NCBI RefSeq assembly: GCF_002575655.3
Contig: NC_053041.3
Coordinates: 304,391,554 to 304,455,553, forward strand
DNA from: Aegilops tauschii subsp. strangulata
Lineage: Eukaryota > Streptophyta > Magnoliopsida > Poales > Poaceae
Reading direction: 5' to 3'
Length of the DNA stretch: 64,000 bases
The first letter of the stretch is position 1. Every line of letters begins with the position of its first letter. The position numbers and the translations under genes are program-made. The notes below the pieces were generated by a model, which did not search any database, had not been told where the DNA came from, and saw only the letters and a program-made list of their open reading frames with translations. Positions 1-9,723 of the stretch are shown piece by piece.

Positions 1-2081
1 TGTTCATCTTTTGTCAAGCATCTCCTGTAGATTACTTCCATGTGCTTTGTTGCTATGTTGGGGTGCTGTAGCATTGTTACTTGTTGCATTTGAAGTGCTA
101 TCTTGCTGTTTATCGCAGATTAGTGTCATTCTTGTTTTGCTTGCCATTTGCAAACCGTGCATCCGATTCCGGTGATCTTTATATCGATTTCGACCGAAAT
201 CATCTCATCTTTCCAGTGGAATGCTTGGTTTGCCATGTTACTGCCATGTTCATCATTTTCCTTCCGGAGCATGCATATGCATCGCATATCATATCTTGCA
301 TATCATACATGTTTTGCATCATGTTGCTTGCGCATTTCTCGTGTTGATTGTGGTACCGTTTGCTTGTGTTCTTGTCTTGGGTAGAGCCGGAAGACGAGTT
401 CGTGAACGAGGAACCTGTCGAGTACGCTTACGAGGATCAAGCTTTCGACAACTCTGAGAACCTTGCAGGCAAGATGACCACCCCTCGAAATCACTTCTAT
501 CTTTGCTATACTAGTTGTTCGCTCTATTGCCATGCTCGCTACCTATCACTTGCTATATCATGTCTCCTATTTCAGCCTTGTCAGCCCCTAACCATCCTTT
601 CCTAGCAAACCGTTGTTTGGCTATGTACCGCTTTTGCTCAGCCCCTCTTATAGCGTTGCTAGCTGCAGGTGAAGTTGAAGTTGTTCCAATCGGAACATGG
701 ACATGTTGGGATATCACAATATCTCTTATTTAATTAATGCATCTATATATTTTGGTTAAGGGTGGAAGGCTCGGCCTTATGCCTGGTGTTTTGTTCCACT
801 CTTGCCGCCCTAGTTACTGTTATACCGGGATGATGTTCCTTGAGTTTGCGTTCCTTACGCGGTCGGGTGATTTATGGGACCCCCTTGACAGTTCGCCTTG
901 AATAAAACTCCTCCAGCAAGGCCCAACCTTGGTTTTACCATTTGCGACCTATACCTTTTTCCCCGGGTTTTCTAGAGCCCGAGGGTCATCTTTATTTTAA
1001 ACCCCCGGGCCAGTGCTCCTCTGAGTATTGGTCCAAACTGTCAGTCGCCGGTGGCCACCAGGGGCAACTTTGGTCTGGCCTATCGGAAGCTTGGACAATC
1101 CGGTGTGCTCTGAGAACGAGATATGTGCAGCTCCTATCGGGATTTGTCGGCACATTCGGGAGGCTTTGCTGGTCTTGTTTTACCATTGTCGAGATGTCTT
1201 GTAAACCGGGATTCCGAGACTGATCGGGTCTTTCCGGAAGAAGGTTTATCCTTCGTTGACCGTGAGAGCTTATGATGGGCTAAGTTGGGACACCCCTGCA
1301 GGGTATTATCTTTCGAAAGCCGTGCCCGCGGTTATGAGGCAGATGGGAATTTGTTAATGTCCGGTTGTAGATAACTTGTCACTTGACCCAATTAAAATAC
1401 ACCAAGTGCGTGTGTAGCCGTGATGGTCTCTTCTCGGCGGAGTCCGGGAAGTGAACACGGTCTGTGTTATGTATGACGTAAGTAGGTGTTCAGGACCTCT
1501 TCTGGGTCATTGTTAGATGACGCCCGTCCCATTGCTTCTCTTCTCGCTCTCATTTGCGCAAGTTAGCCACCATATATGCTTTTGCCGCTGCAGCTCCACC
1601 TCTTTGCACCTCCTTGTCCTATAAGCTTAAATAGTCTTGATCTCGCGGGTGTGAGATTGCTGAGTCCCCGTGACTCACAGATACTTCCAACACCAGTTGC
1701 AGGTGCCGACGATGCCAGTGCAGACGATGGCGTTGATCTCAAGTGGGAGTTCGACGAGGAACGTGGTCGTTACTATGTGTCTTTTCCTGATGATCAGTAG
1801 TGGAGCCCAGTTGGGACGATCGGGGATCTAGCACTTGGGGTTGTCTTATTTTCATCTGGATTTTGGCCGTAGTCGGTCTATATGATTGTATTTTGGATGA
1901 TGTATGAATGATATTTATGTATTGTGTGAAGTGGCGATTGTAAGCCAACTCTTTATCCCATTCTTGTTCATTACATGGGATTTTGCGAAGATGACCCTTC
2001 TTGCGACAAAACCACTATGCGGTTATGCCTCTAAGTCGTGCCTCGACACGTGGGAGATATAGCCGCATCGTGGGCGTGACA
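1..2081 (+). mobile_element. Element S: Gypsy-type LTR end, truncated by window edge
   Basis: The block ends in GGGCGTGACA at 2072-2081. This resembles the 3' LTR ends of T (GGTCGCTACA) and U (GGTCGTGACA), so I read S as plus-oriented. The next base begins the coding sequence of the A1 antisense gene, which marks the insertion edge. No PPT or LTR start is visible, so at least 2.08 kb of LTR, or LTR plus 3' internal sequence, lies here. The other end and the TSD are outside the window. The sequence is mostly non-coding, apart from short exon-like acidic segments listed separately. The family name cannot be fixed without a TREP search. Confidence 0.7.
384..1800 (+). other. Exon-like acidic coding segments inside S
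   Basis: Three plus-strand stretches look like exons. At 384-468 a Glu/Asp-rich peptide begins EPEDEFVNEEPVEYAY, preceded by an AG acceptor-like site (383-384) and followed by a GC-type donor-like AG|GCAAGA. A second follows the acceptor-like CTGCAG at 663-668 and starts GEVEVVPIG. A third follows TTGCAG near 1697-1702 and reads [20 protein letters not shown] before ending at a TAG at 1798-1800. I do not recognise the protein. Acidic composition, tyrosines and splice-like borders suggest remnants of a spliced reading frame carried in the LTR or 3' region. It could be chance, since no long frame joins the pieces directly. Confidence 0.3.
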
Positions 2082-3585
2082 TGTCATCCCCGCCAATTGC
2101 GCCGAGGCCGCCCCAAATCGGTACCCTTTCTTTGTCGACTACTTCTCCTGCGGGCTCTGTCCCCCCTTCTCCGATTTCTTCAATGACGTCATGCACACCT
2201 ACGGCTTCCACCTCTTGGATTTTACTCCGAATGCCGTGGTGTGCATGGCTCTTTTCGCGCACCTCTGCGAGGGCTTCGCCGGGGTGCATCCTAACACGAC
2301 GCTCTCCCACCACTACTTCTTCCCTCCGATCCAACCGGGGGCGCCAATTCCGGTTGCGTCGCCTGGATCCCACGGTCCAAGGGGGCATACCCGGAGGGCG
2401 CCATGAAGGAGAGGTGGGAAGAATGGCAGGGCCGGTGGTGTTCGATTGAAGAGAAGGACCCGCCAGACTTTTGCCGGGTCCGGGACGCGCCACCGGTTGG
2501 TCGGGGTGACTGGAGCGACGCTGACGCCGACGACGCGAAGCTCACGGTCGCCGCCACCAGGATCCTTCGCCTTACCGAGGCCGGGCTCACCCTTGAGATG
2601 ATCGGGGCAGATTTCATCCGCCGCCGAATCGCTCCGCTGCATAACAAGGGGAGGCCGGCCTGGATCTTCACGAACGCCGCGTACATCATGAGGCTTCGCC
2701 CCGGCCTCGACCACAACCTCACGGTGATGAGGCACGCCTATCTCTGCCAACGGCTCTTCCAGCTTGACATGAACCGTGACGGCAAGGTCGAGCGGACCGG
2801 CAAGGCGGCGAGGGCCGCCACGAAGGCCGGTAAGGTCGCCAAGGGACCCTTGTTCAAGTTGCTGGCAGGAGTGGTCCCGCTGAGCAACAACTCGCGCCAG
2901 ACCGACATCATCGCCATGATGCCGGACTTCAACGCGCATGGCCTCGACCCGAGCTTGGTCGAGCCGGAGGAAATTCAAGTGCAGGAGTTCTTCGACACCT
3001 TTCATGAGGGGTACGTCACCGCCGAGCCGCGACTTGTCCAGGACACCACCCAGGCGGAGCTAGACTACATCGCCGCCAGGGCGATGGAGGCGAAGCTTGC
3101 CGACGAGGCCGGCAGCGCCGGTGGCGTGGAGAACAAGGCCGCGGCGGAAGCGGAGGAGAAGGAGCTCGCCTAGTGGGTGGAGGCCGCTGGGGAGGTTAGC
3201 AGCACCGGCACCGGGGCTCCTCTCGTCGAGGAGGTCGTCGACGAGTCGTCGTCGAAGGAGGCCGAGGCTGTTGACCCTCCGGTCACGGGGAGAGGGCGAG
3301 TCCTGCGGCGGGCCACTTCCGGCGAGCCGGTATGGCCCGTCAAGGCCGCGCAGCGGCCAAAGTCTCTGGAGGAGTCCACGCGTCAGACGAGGGCCGCGGC
3401 GGCGAAGAAGGTGGTGAAGGCCGCGGTGGCGAAGAAGAAAGCATCTGCCTCCTCTTCATCCAAGTGCACCAGACTCCGCCCTCCTCCCCTCCTCCGGCAG
3501 ACGCCGACGCGGAGGTCACCTTTGACTTCGGGTGCCTCAGACCAAGGAGGAAGAGGAAGGCAACAGAGGAGGAGGTGGATGACGA

Positions 3586-3663
3586 GTAAGTATCTTGCTC
3601 CTTTCTATCATCTCCGTCTCCTCAATGTGTGCCGCTTGTCTTGACTTGTTTTCATCTTTGCAG
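3586..3663 (+). other. Intron 1 of the A1 antisense gene
   Basis: A 78-nt interval with a strong donor (GTAAGTAT) and a pyrimidine-rich acceptor (CATCTTTGCAG). Removing it joins GAT GAC GA to G GAT GCG GAG and keeps the acidic reading frame going (DDEDAETLAQRVKR). The A2 copy has an intron at the same protein position, next to the sequence EETLTQQAKR, which supports a real conserved intron. Confidence 0.75.
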
Positions 3664-4083
3664 GGATGCGGAGACGCTGGCCCAGAGGGTGAAGAGGGCA
3701 AAAGCCTCGGCGGGCGGCCAGCCCCCGGCGGGTACTTCGAGGGCACCACTGGTGGTGTTGAGCAGCCCGGACAGCAGCCCCCGGCACAGCCCCCAGCATA
3801 AGTTCATCGCTCACCCCTCGTCAACCTGTGTTGGGGGCACGATCTCTTGGTGCTGACCTTGCCGTGGTCGTAGGAGGAGGACAACAGCAAGTGGAGCCAT
3901 AGAGGGCTAACCCCAACACGCCGCCCCCATCAACCACGCCGCCCCGAGGGGCGTCCCCGACAAGGGCGCCAAGCACCGAGCCCACGCAGATGGATGAGGA
4001 GGAGGAGAACTCGGGCGCCGGTGGCTTCGCCTCGGCGCCAAATGTTGGCGGGGAGGGGACCTCTGCTTCCCAGCCCGGCGCTG

Positions 4084-4170
4084 GTAAGCCGTTCGCCTTT
4101 CGTCCCTATTCTTTTTCTTTCCTAGCTGGCTCTTGGTCTTGGCTGTGTTCATCCCCTTCTTGGTATCCAG
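4084..4170 (+). other. Later intron of the A1 antisense gene
   Basis: An 87-nt, T-rich interval starting GTAAGCCG and ending TATCCAG. Its length is a multiple of three and it has no in-frame stop, so the frame stays open if it is retained. Splicing joins GAGG to DRPSVDQEDIDVV. The composition (TTTTTCTTTCC) differs sharply from the GC-rich exons on both sides. Confidence 0.65.
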
Positions 4171-5727
4171 ATCGTCCGTCGGTGGACCAGGAGGACATAG
4201 ACGTCGTCATCGAGGATGTCGCCAAGGACGCTGCGGCAGAGGCCGAGAAGATCGCTGCCGAGGAGACCGCTAAGGGTGCTGCCGAAGACGCCGCCAAGGG
4301 GCCTGCCCGGGGAGCCCGGCAAGGGGCCTGCCAGGTAGGCCGGCAAGGCCGCCACCGAGGAGGAGGTGGTTGATGACCAGCCTTCCTCCTCCGCGGCCTC
4401 CGACTCCGGCAGTCATCTGAGGGTGACCGACGACCTCTTCGTCCACCTCCTAGGGGCGTCCAGCTCCAGGGCGCCCATCGAGGGAGAGGTGTTCGACAAA
4501 GAGGTGCTTGCCGCCGCCGGGCTCGAGGTCGTCGACGAGCCGAGCGCCGGTGGCGACGGCTCTCAGGAGGAGCGGCTTCCCCAGGCCATGGGCGCCAATT
4601 TCCAGAAGCTCCAGGCGCTCCACCGCGCCCGCCTGGACAAGGCCAAGTCCAGGATGGCAACGGTGGACAAGGCGGAGTCAGACCTCAAGGTGCACGTCGC
4701 CGAGGCGCGGACTTGGTTCTGCCAAGCTAGCGAAGAGCTGGAGGCCGCCCAGGGCGAGCTGGGTAAGCGTGATGTGGAGCTCACCATCAAGCTGGCCGAC
4801 ATCAAGAAGGCCCAGGAGATGGCGAAGAGCTTGGCCGCCATAGCTGAGGCCGCTCGGATCTAGCACCAGGCCGCGCTGAACTCCCAGGAGGAGGATCTTG
4901 CCAAACGCGAGGTGGATATCGACGCCAAACTCCGCGCCAAGGACGAGGAGGTGAAGAAACTTGTCGTGCAGCAGACCCAAGAGCTGGAGCAGAGGCACAG
5001 GGAGGTGCTCGATGCCCAGGCCCTGGTTCACGCCGGCAAGGTGAAGGAGCTGGAGGTGGAGCGGGACGAGCTGAAGGGCCAGGCCCTGAAGCTGTCCCAG
5101 GAGAAGGACACGCTCAACGGCGCCCTGACGGAGGCATAGGGCGCGGCCGTTAGCTGGGCCGGGGAGCTCTCTGAGGCCAACAACTCCATCAAAGACCTCA
5201 AGCGGAAGCTGGAGGGTCTCAAGGGGATGTTGTCGAAGAGCAAGGCCTGGGAGGAGATCCGGGCCAAGGATTTGGAGGCCGAGAAGTTGCATCGGAAGAA
5301 CGAAACTGCCAGCCACAAGGATTTTGTGGAGGGCGAGAATCGCTTGATCAGCCGCCTTGAGGACGTCGCCGGCAGGATCACCACGTAGCTGGCTACCATG
5401 GGGATGCCAAATGTGAGGTACGCCCCAGAGCGTAGCGGGACTACCAACGCCAAGCTGACCCTGTTCTTCGAGGGTGTTCTCGGGGCCCTGGAGCAGTTCC
5501 ACTCCAACAGGGCGGCATTACTGGCCGACGAGAACCGAAGGCTCTGCCGGGGTGCCATGACCAAGGTCCTCACCAAGGTGGCGTACTGGAACCCCACCCT
5601 TGACTTCGACATTGTGCTGGAGAGCTTGCCGGAGGGTACTGACCTCACGCCGCTCAAGGAGTGTATCGAGCCCATCATCAGCCTCATCGATGGAATTCAA
5701 AGGGTGGAGGGCCAGCGTTGGGATTAG

Positions 5728-6393
5728 GCACCCCGTTTCTTATCGCCGCTGCAGGTTCATGACCAAGACAATTTCTATCTTTAGTTAGAACCGCGGCAAC
5801 AATTTGATGTAATATATCTCTGTAGTACTCTTGATACAATGCATGTTATTTGCCTGTTCGATCTTCCTTTGTATGTCCACCCTACGTTAATTGGGTAGGC
5901 TTGCCGGCGCGTAAACCCAGGGCGGCGTCTTGAGGACGGATCCCCATTGGCCTGCCAGGTGTGCTTGCTGCCGGGAAAACCACCTTACCACCCTTAACGC
6001 AGCCGCTCGAACTGTCGAGCTTGACTCGAGTCAGAATTGAGAGTGTTGCCAAGTGCGGAAGGCTACCCTGCCACTCTTGACGCGGCCGCTTGAACTGTTG
6101 AGCGGACTCGAAACAGAACAAGGGCGTTGCCAATTGCGGGAGGGCCCCTTTGCGTGCAGGTTTTCCATACATAGGTAGGATCTCTGAGGACAATAACCTT
6201 ATGTATAAAAGGAAATTGCTCAAGGCTCTGGATGACTTAGCTTTTCTGTTGCCGAACTGGCGCCCTTCGCATATGTAGGTGGCGCCATCCTCTTGGCCGT
6301 CTTCTTCCTTAGAAACCATGGCCACGAGGAACCGCTAAGCTGGTTCCTAAAACAGATTCTCACAATTGCGCCCCCTACGTGGCGCGCCAAAGA
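5728..6393 (-). other. A1 leader between PBS and antisense gene, with 82-bp repeats
   Basis: In element sense this is the segment right after the primer-binding site. It contains two imperfect tandem units of about 82 bp (about 5980-6064 and 6065-6147), each with a CGC(A/G)GCCGCT(C/T)GAACTG core. A minus-strand open frame at 5882-6325 (147 codons, starting MAMVSKEEDG) lies just after the PBS and might be a gag leader remnant, but I see no gag domain in it. On the plus strand the start of this segment is the 3' untranslated region of the antisense gene. Confidence 0.45.
6372..6393 (-). other. Primer-binding site of A1
   Basis: On the minus strand, CCGACA (LTR end) is followed by TCTTTGGCGCGCCACGTAGG. 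The equivalent site in A2 is TCTTTGGCGCGCCAGGTAGG at 42674-42693. The shared position next to an LTR end in two copies supports PBS identity. I did not assign the tRNA. Confidence 0.65.
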
Positions 6394-7514
6394 TGTCGGT
6401 GGAAAACGACACCTATGGGATCACAAGAATCCCTACTACGGTTGCCGGGGCGCTGGGTTGTGAGAAGAGCGGGAATAATAGTCAACACAAGGATCGTTTA
6501 CCCAGGTTCGGGCTGCGGGGATGCGTAATACCCTAGTCCTGCTTTGGTGTGTATTTGAGAGAGTTCTTGAGCTCTCGAACTAGCTATGGTGGCTACGTAG
6601 TCCAAAAGAGCCGAATCCCTCTCCAGTACGCCCTGGGCCTCCTTTTATAGTCGATAGGGGCTGCCACAGTGGCACACAGCAGGTGGAAAGGTATACAGTG
6701 GTGCGAGCTTATCGTCCATGTTACAGGACAAGACGCATTTAATGCGTAGCTTAGGTGTCCCTTAGCTTTATCAGGGGCGGGAACGAGGCTCGTCCCGTAT
6801 GTCGCCGCCTCGCCTTGCTTCGACACGCGCCCATGGCAGCGATGCATGCGGTGCCATGTAGGCAGGCACGCAGCTGAGGCGGCGTGGTGGTAGCGTCTTC
6901 ACGAAGATCTGCATGCCACCACGCAGGTGCTTGCTTAGTTGGCGTAGAGGTCACCCGTTGCCACGCAGGTTCCTGCCCATTTGGTTTAGCTAGCAGCTGC
7001 TTGGGGATGGTGGTGGAGTCTTGGTCGACACGGGCCTGGCTGTGGCCCCACTGACGCCCTCGGCAAGGGCCTTGCCGGGGGCCCGGCAAGGGTCTTGTCG
7101 TGGCGTTGTAGTCCTCCCAGGCAAGGTGCTTGATGGGGGTCTTGTGGATTTCCTCGGCTGGGATCCCGCCGAGGGTCGCCGTCTTCTGGTCCTCATCTGA
7201 TCTCATATGTTCATGATCTTGATGAAGATCTGCATGCCACTATAGAGGCGCCTCCCGAGCCCTGGTTCCAACGCGGTTGGTTGGGTCAGAACCCGTGGGC
7301 TCAAGGGTGGCTCGCTCTGTTGCCGGGGGAGTCCACCTCGCCCTCTTGCTCCTTGGTGTTTCTGGTCTTGGCATTGCCTCAGTTGTCTTGTGCCTTTGGC
7401 TTCTCTCTGGCTTCCCTCCTCTGCCCTGCTTAGTGCGGCCGCGGCGCGCGGCTCTGACTGCCCGTGCACAAGTAAAGGGGTACAAAGGAGTGCCCCTACT
7501 TTTGTACACCGACA
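6394..7514 (-). repeat. LTR of element A1
   Basis: The LTR is 1121 bp with terminal inverted repeats TGTCGG and CCGACA. A minus-strand TATA-like CTATAAAAGG sits at 6641-6650, consistent with transcription of the element leftwards. Near the right end GTACAAAGGAGTGCC and TTTTGTAC form a partial palindrome. Minus- and plus-strand ORFs of up to 155 codons in this LTR show no domain and are taken as chance. The right flank (TAAAA) belongs to element X. Confidence 0.7.
6641..6650 (-). promoter_or_regulatory. TATA-like box of the A1 LTR
   Basis: CTATAAAAGG on the minus strand inside the LTR, about 250 bp before the PBS-side edge. The A2 LTR has CTATAAAACG on its own sense strand at 42358-42367, at a similar distance from its PBS. 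Confidence 0.5.
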
Positions 7515-8070
7515 TAAAAGTTCTCCAAATGCCCTGAAATTGAAATATGATTTTTTCTAGAATATTTAAGAATATCTGGCACTGAGAATACATAAGGGGG
7601 AGCCACCACCTGGCCACGAGGGTCCAGGGCGCGCACACCCCCTGGGTGCGCCCCCCTGCCTCGTGGGCCCCACGTGGCCCCCTCCACTTATTCCAGCACC
7701 CACACACTTCGTCTTCCTCCAGAAAAAATCACCACACAGCTCAAACTCGTGTCCTAGCTCATTTTGCTGCGATTTTCGATCTCCTTGCTCAAAGCTCCAT
7801 TCACAAAACTTCTTTGGGGATTGTTCTTCGGTATGTGACTCCTCCAATGGTCTAATTAGTTTTTGTTCTAGTGCTTTATTCATTGCAAATTTTTGCTGCT
7901 TAGGTGACCCTATTCTTGAGCTTGCATGTCAAATTTATTTGGTCCTAAGTAGTTCTAATGCATTATATAGTCTCTACGCATTTGTGGTAGTAGTTGCTAT
8001 CAATTTTGTTGAGTTTGGTTCACTTTTATTTTGAGTTACTAAAATTTTCAGAAATTTTCAGAGAAAGAAA
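7515..8070 (+). other. X spacer and 5' untranslated region before the ORF1-like gene
   Basis: The spacer resembles the promoter side of Athila-type LTRs: an AT-rich part, then a GC-rich run with GGGCGCGC and CCCTGGGTGCGCCC words that can pair, then a leader. A likely intron runs from GTATGTG at 7831 to an acceptor TTTTCAG at 8051 or 8061, just before the ATG at 8071. Plus-strand frames here (for example 7663-8034) show no recognisable protein. Confidence 0.45.
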
Positions 8071-9283
8071 ATGATGAAGAGATTATTGAGGGGCTCTTCG
8101 AGCCGAAGCTCGAAGGATAAGCAAAGTGAAGAGAATAAGAAGCCCAAATATAATCTTCCTCGCACCGCGGAGGTTCGGCCGTGTGAATGGCCTTGTGATG
8201 AGTTCTTGAGAGCAGCCGGGATTCACGATGACTTTTATTATTTGGCTAAGAATGCAGGCCTCACCGACTTCCTCCGCGACCAGCGCGAACAGTATCTCCT
8301 CCTCACTAATATTTTTTTGCAAAATTTTCATTTCCATGCTAGGAGATCACCACCTTCGGTGGATTTTTATTTATATGATGAGTTTAAGGAGATGTCACTT
8401 TATGATTTTTGTGTAGTTTGCAAGTTACCCTTTGAGGGCAGCATAGAGGAACCACATCATAATGATGTGGAAGGGTTTATTGATATGATTGCTGTAGGGG
8501 AAACAAGGAAAGTTTCCGATGCAAGAATCACTAGCATACATTTTCCTGTTCCGCGTTACTTTGCAATATTTGCTAGTAGATGTTTAATTGGTCGTGGGAA
8601 CAGTGGAAACCTTAGTTCTCCTGATATTGTTATGTTGCGCCATGCCTTGTTTCGTGATACTACTTTCAGTTTAGGTGCTATTGTTGCTAAAAGGTTAAAT
8701 CTGAACCGTACAAAGGGTCCCATCTTTGGAGGCATCTTTGCTTCGCACCTCGCTGCACATTTTAACATACCTATTAGGCATTATGAGAAGGAGGAAAAGT
8801 TGCTGCCCCCTATTCTTCTAGATTATAAGAGTATGGTAGCACATGATTTTATTGTTAAAGATAAGAAGAAGATGCTTAAGTATAAATTGATATTTGATAA
8901 AAAAAATATTATGAGATTATTACCTTGCCTGCACCCTCTCTGTTTAACATACTTTCAGGCACGTACCTCATCTTGCCGGAGGCCATTTATGTGTACTGGA
9001 ACCTGACACAAGTTCAGAGCCTGAGCCTGAGCCTGAGCCACCACTTGACCCTTATCGGCAGTCTGTTTATCAGCGGGATCCGAAGGAGATCGCCAAACAG
9101 TGGCACCCAGAGGACACTCCTCTGCACACCGGAGAGGGTAGCTTTGATCCATGGGCATGGACCAACTTAGGCCAAAAGCCTAAGCTTAGGGGAGTACGTA
9201 TTTCTCACCGACATTACATTCATGATCACACACTCATTCTAGTTGTCGGTGCTCATACATTTTCATTGTACTATCCATGCTAG
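8071..9283 (+). pseudogene. ATHILA ORF1-like protein of X, frameshifted
   Basis: The frame opens with a basic Ser/Lys-rich head (about residues 1-30). A body with RPCEWPCDEFLRAAGIHDDF, VDFYLYDEFKEMSLYDFCVV and IGRGNSGNLSSPDIVMLRHA follows, which I recognise as the Triticeae ORF in the position of the Athila ORF-1 protein (PF03078-type). A frameshift near 8920 moves into the frame LPAPSLFNILSGTYLILPEA. Another near 9010 moves into a frame with a short Pro/Glu repeat (EPEPEPEPPLDP), ending at TAG 9281-9283. It lies between the promoter-like spacer and the 3' UTR, the slot that holds an accessory ORF in Athila elements. Its function is unknown, and both frameshifts make it a pseudogene. Confidence 0.65.
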
Positions 9284-9723
9284 TTTTATTTTCTTTTTCT
9301 CGCTTTCTTCTTATGTGTTTGAAAAACCTTAAGAAAAACCAAAAAAAATAGTTGTAGCTTTTAGCTAGTTTATTTTCCATGCCTGTAGTAGTAATAATTA
9401 AAACAAAACCCAAAAAGATTTCTCGTTCTTCTTTTGCTTGTTGGGAGCTTTCCCGTGTAAATACTTTTATTTCCTTTCTTTTCTTTGGGGGTCGAGAGGA
9501 GAAGACCATGATGAAAATGTTGAAGTGGCTCTTATATGCATTATTGTTGACCTAACAAAGAGCCCAGGTTACCTTGCCTTCCACCTTGTATTAAATTGCT
9601 TGCAGATTCTAGCTTAGTCCAATGCACGTGCACTATTATTATTATCCACACCGTTCGGTCGTGCAAGTGAAAGCCAATAATGACAATATATGATGGACCG
9701 ATTGAGATGAGAGAAGATGGTAT
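9284..9723 (+). other. X 3' untranslated region, left part
   Basis: AT-rich sequence after the ORF1-like gene, up to the ANG insertion. The last five bases (9719-9723, GGTAT) are the target duplicate repeated at 18426-18430. I see no gene here. Confidence 0.55.

Larger units (their letters stand above)
2082..5727 (+). pseudogene. Antisense gypsy-type transposon gene (PF04195-like head, coiled-coil tail), A1 copy
   Basis: The N-terminal part (about 2115-2345) reads FFVDYFSCGLCPPFSDFF and LFAHLCEGFAGVHPN, which resembles the grass putative gypsy-type transposon domain (PF04195, Transposase_28). A frameshift near 2350 leads to the 2403-3170 frame (GADFIRRRIAPL, VVPLSNNSRQTDIIAMM). A basic and acidic low-complexity middle follows, then a long coiled coil (about 4580-5385) and a C-terminal block ending at TAG 5725-5727. 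Intron 1 is 3586-3663 (GTAAGT to TTTGCAG) and another is 4084-4170 (GTAAGC to TATCCAG); the frame resumes across both. A further intron probably lies around 3800-3873, but its donor is unclear. Premature TAGs occur at 3171, 3900, 4336, 4861, 5137 and 5386, with frameshifts near 2350, 3460 and 4310. The N-terminus is removed by S. The molecular function of this protein is not known to me. Confidence 0.72.
2082..7514 (-). mobile_element. Element A1: LTR element (minus) carrying an antisense spliced gene
   Basis: The right end is an LTR (6394-7514) bounded by TGTCGG and CCGACA. Immediately left of it, read on the minus strand, is TTTGGCGCGCCA in primer-binding-site position, so the element is minus-oriented. 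About 650 bp further downstream in element sense lies the 3' end of a gene on the plus strand, antisense to the element. The left part is cut by S at 2082, and the second LTR is beyond the window. No gag-pol is visible. The same arrangement (LTR, PBS, leader, antisense gene) recurs in A2, so it is a family feature. A1 is inserted in the X spacer at 7515. Confidence 0.7.

Noticed and set aside
2023..3005. Minus-strand ORFs of 143-230 codons
   Set aside because: They are shadows of the GC-rich plus-strand antisense gene, which has the conserved motifs.
4106..5687. Minus-strand ORFs of 184-274 codons, Leu- or Ser-rich
   Set aside because: Mirror frames of the plus-strand coiled-coil region, with no motif of their own.
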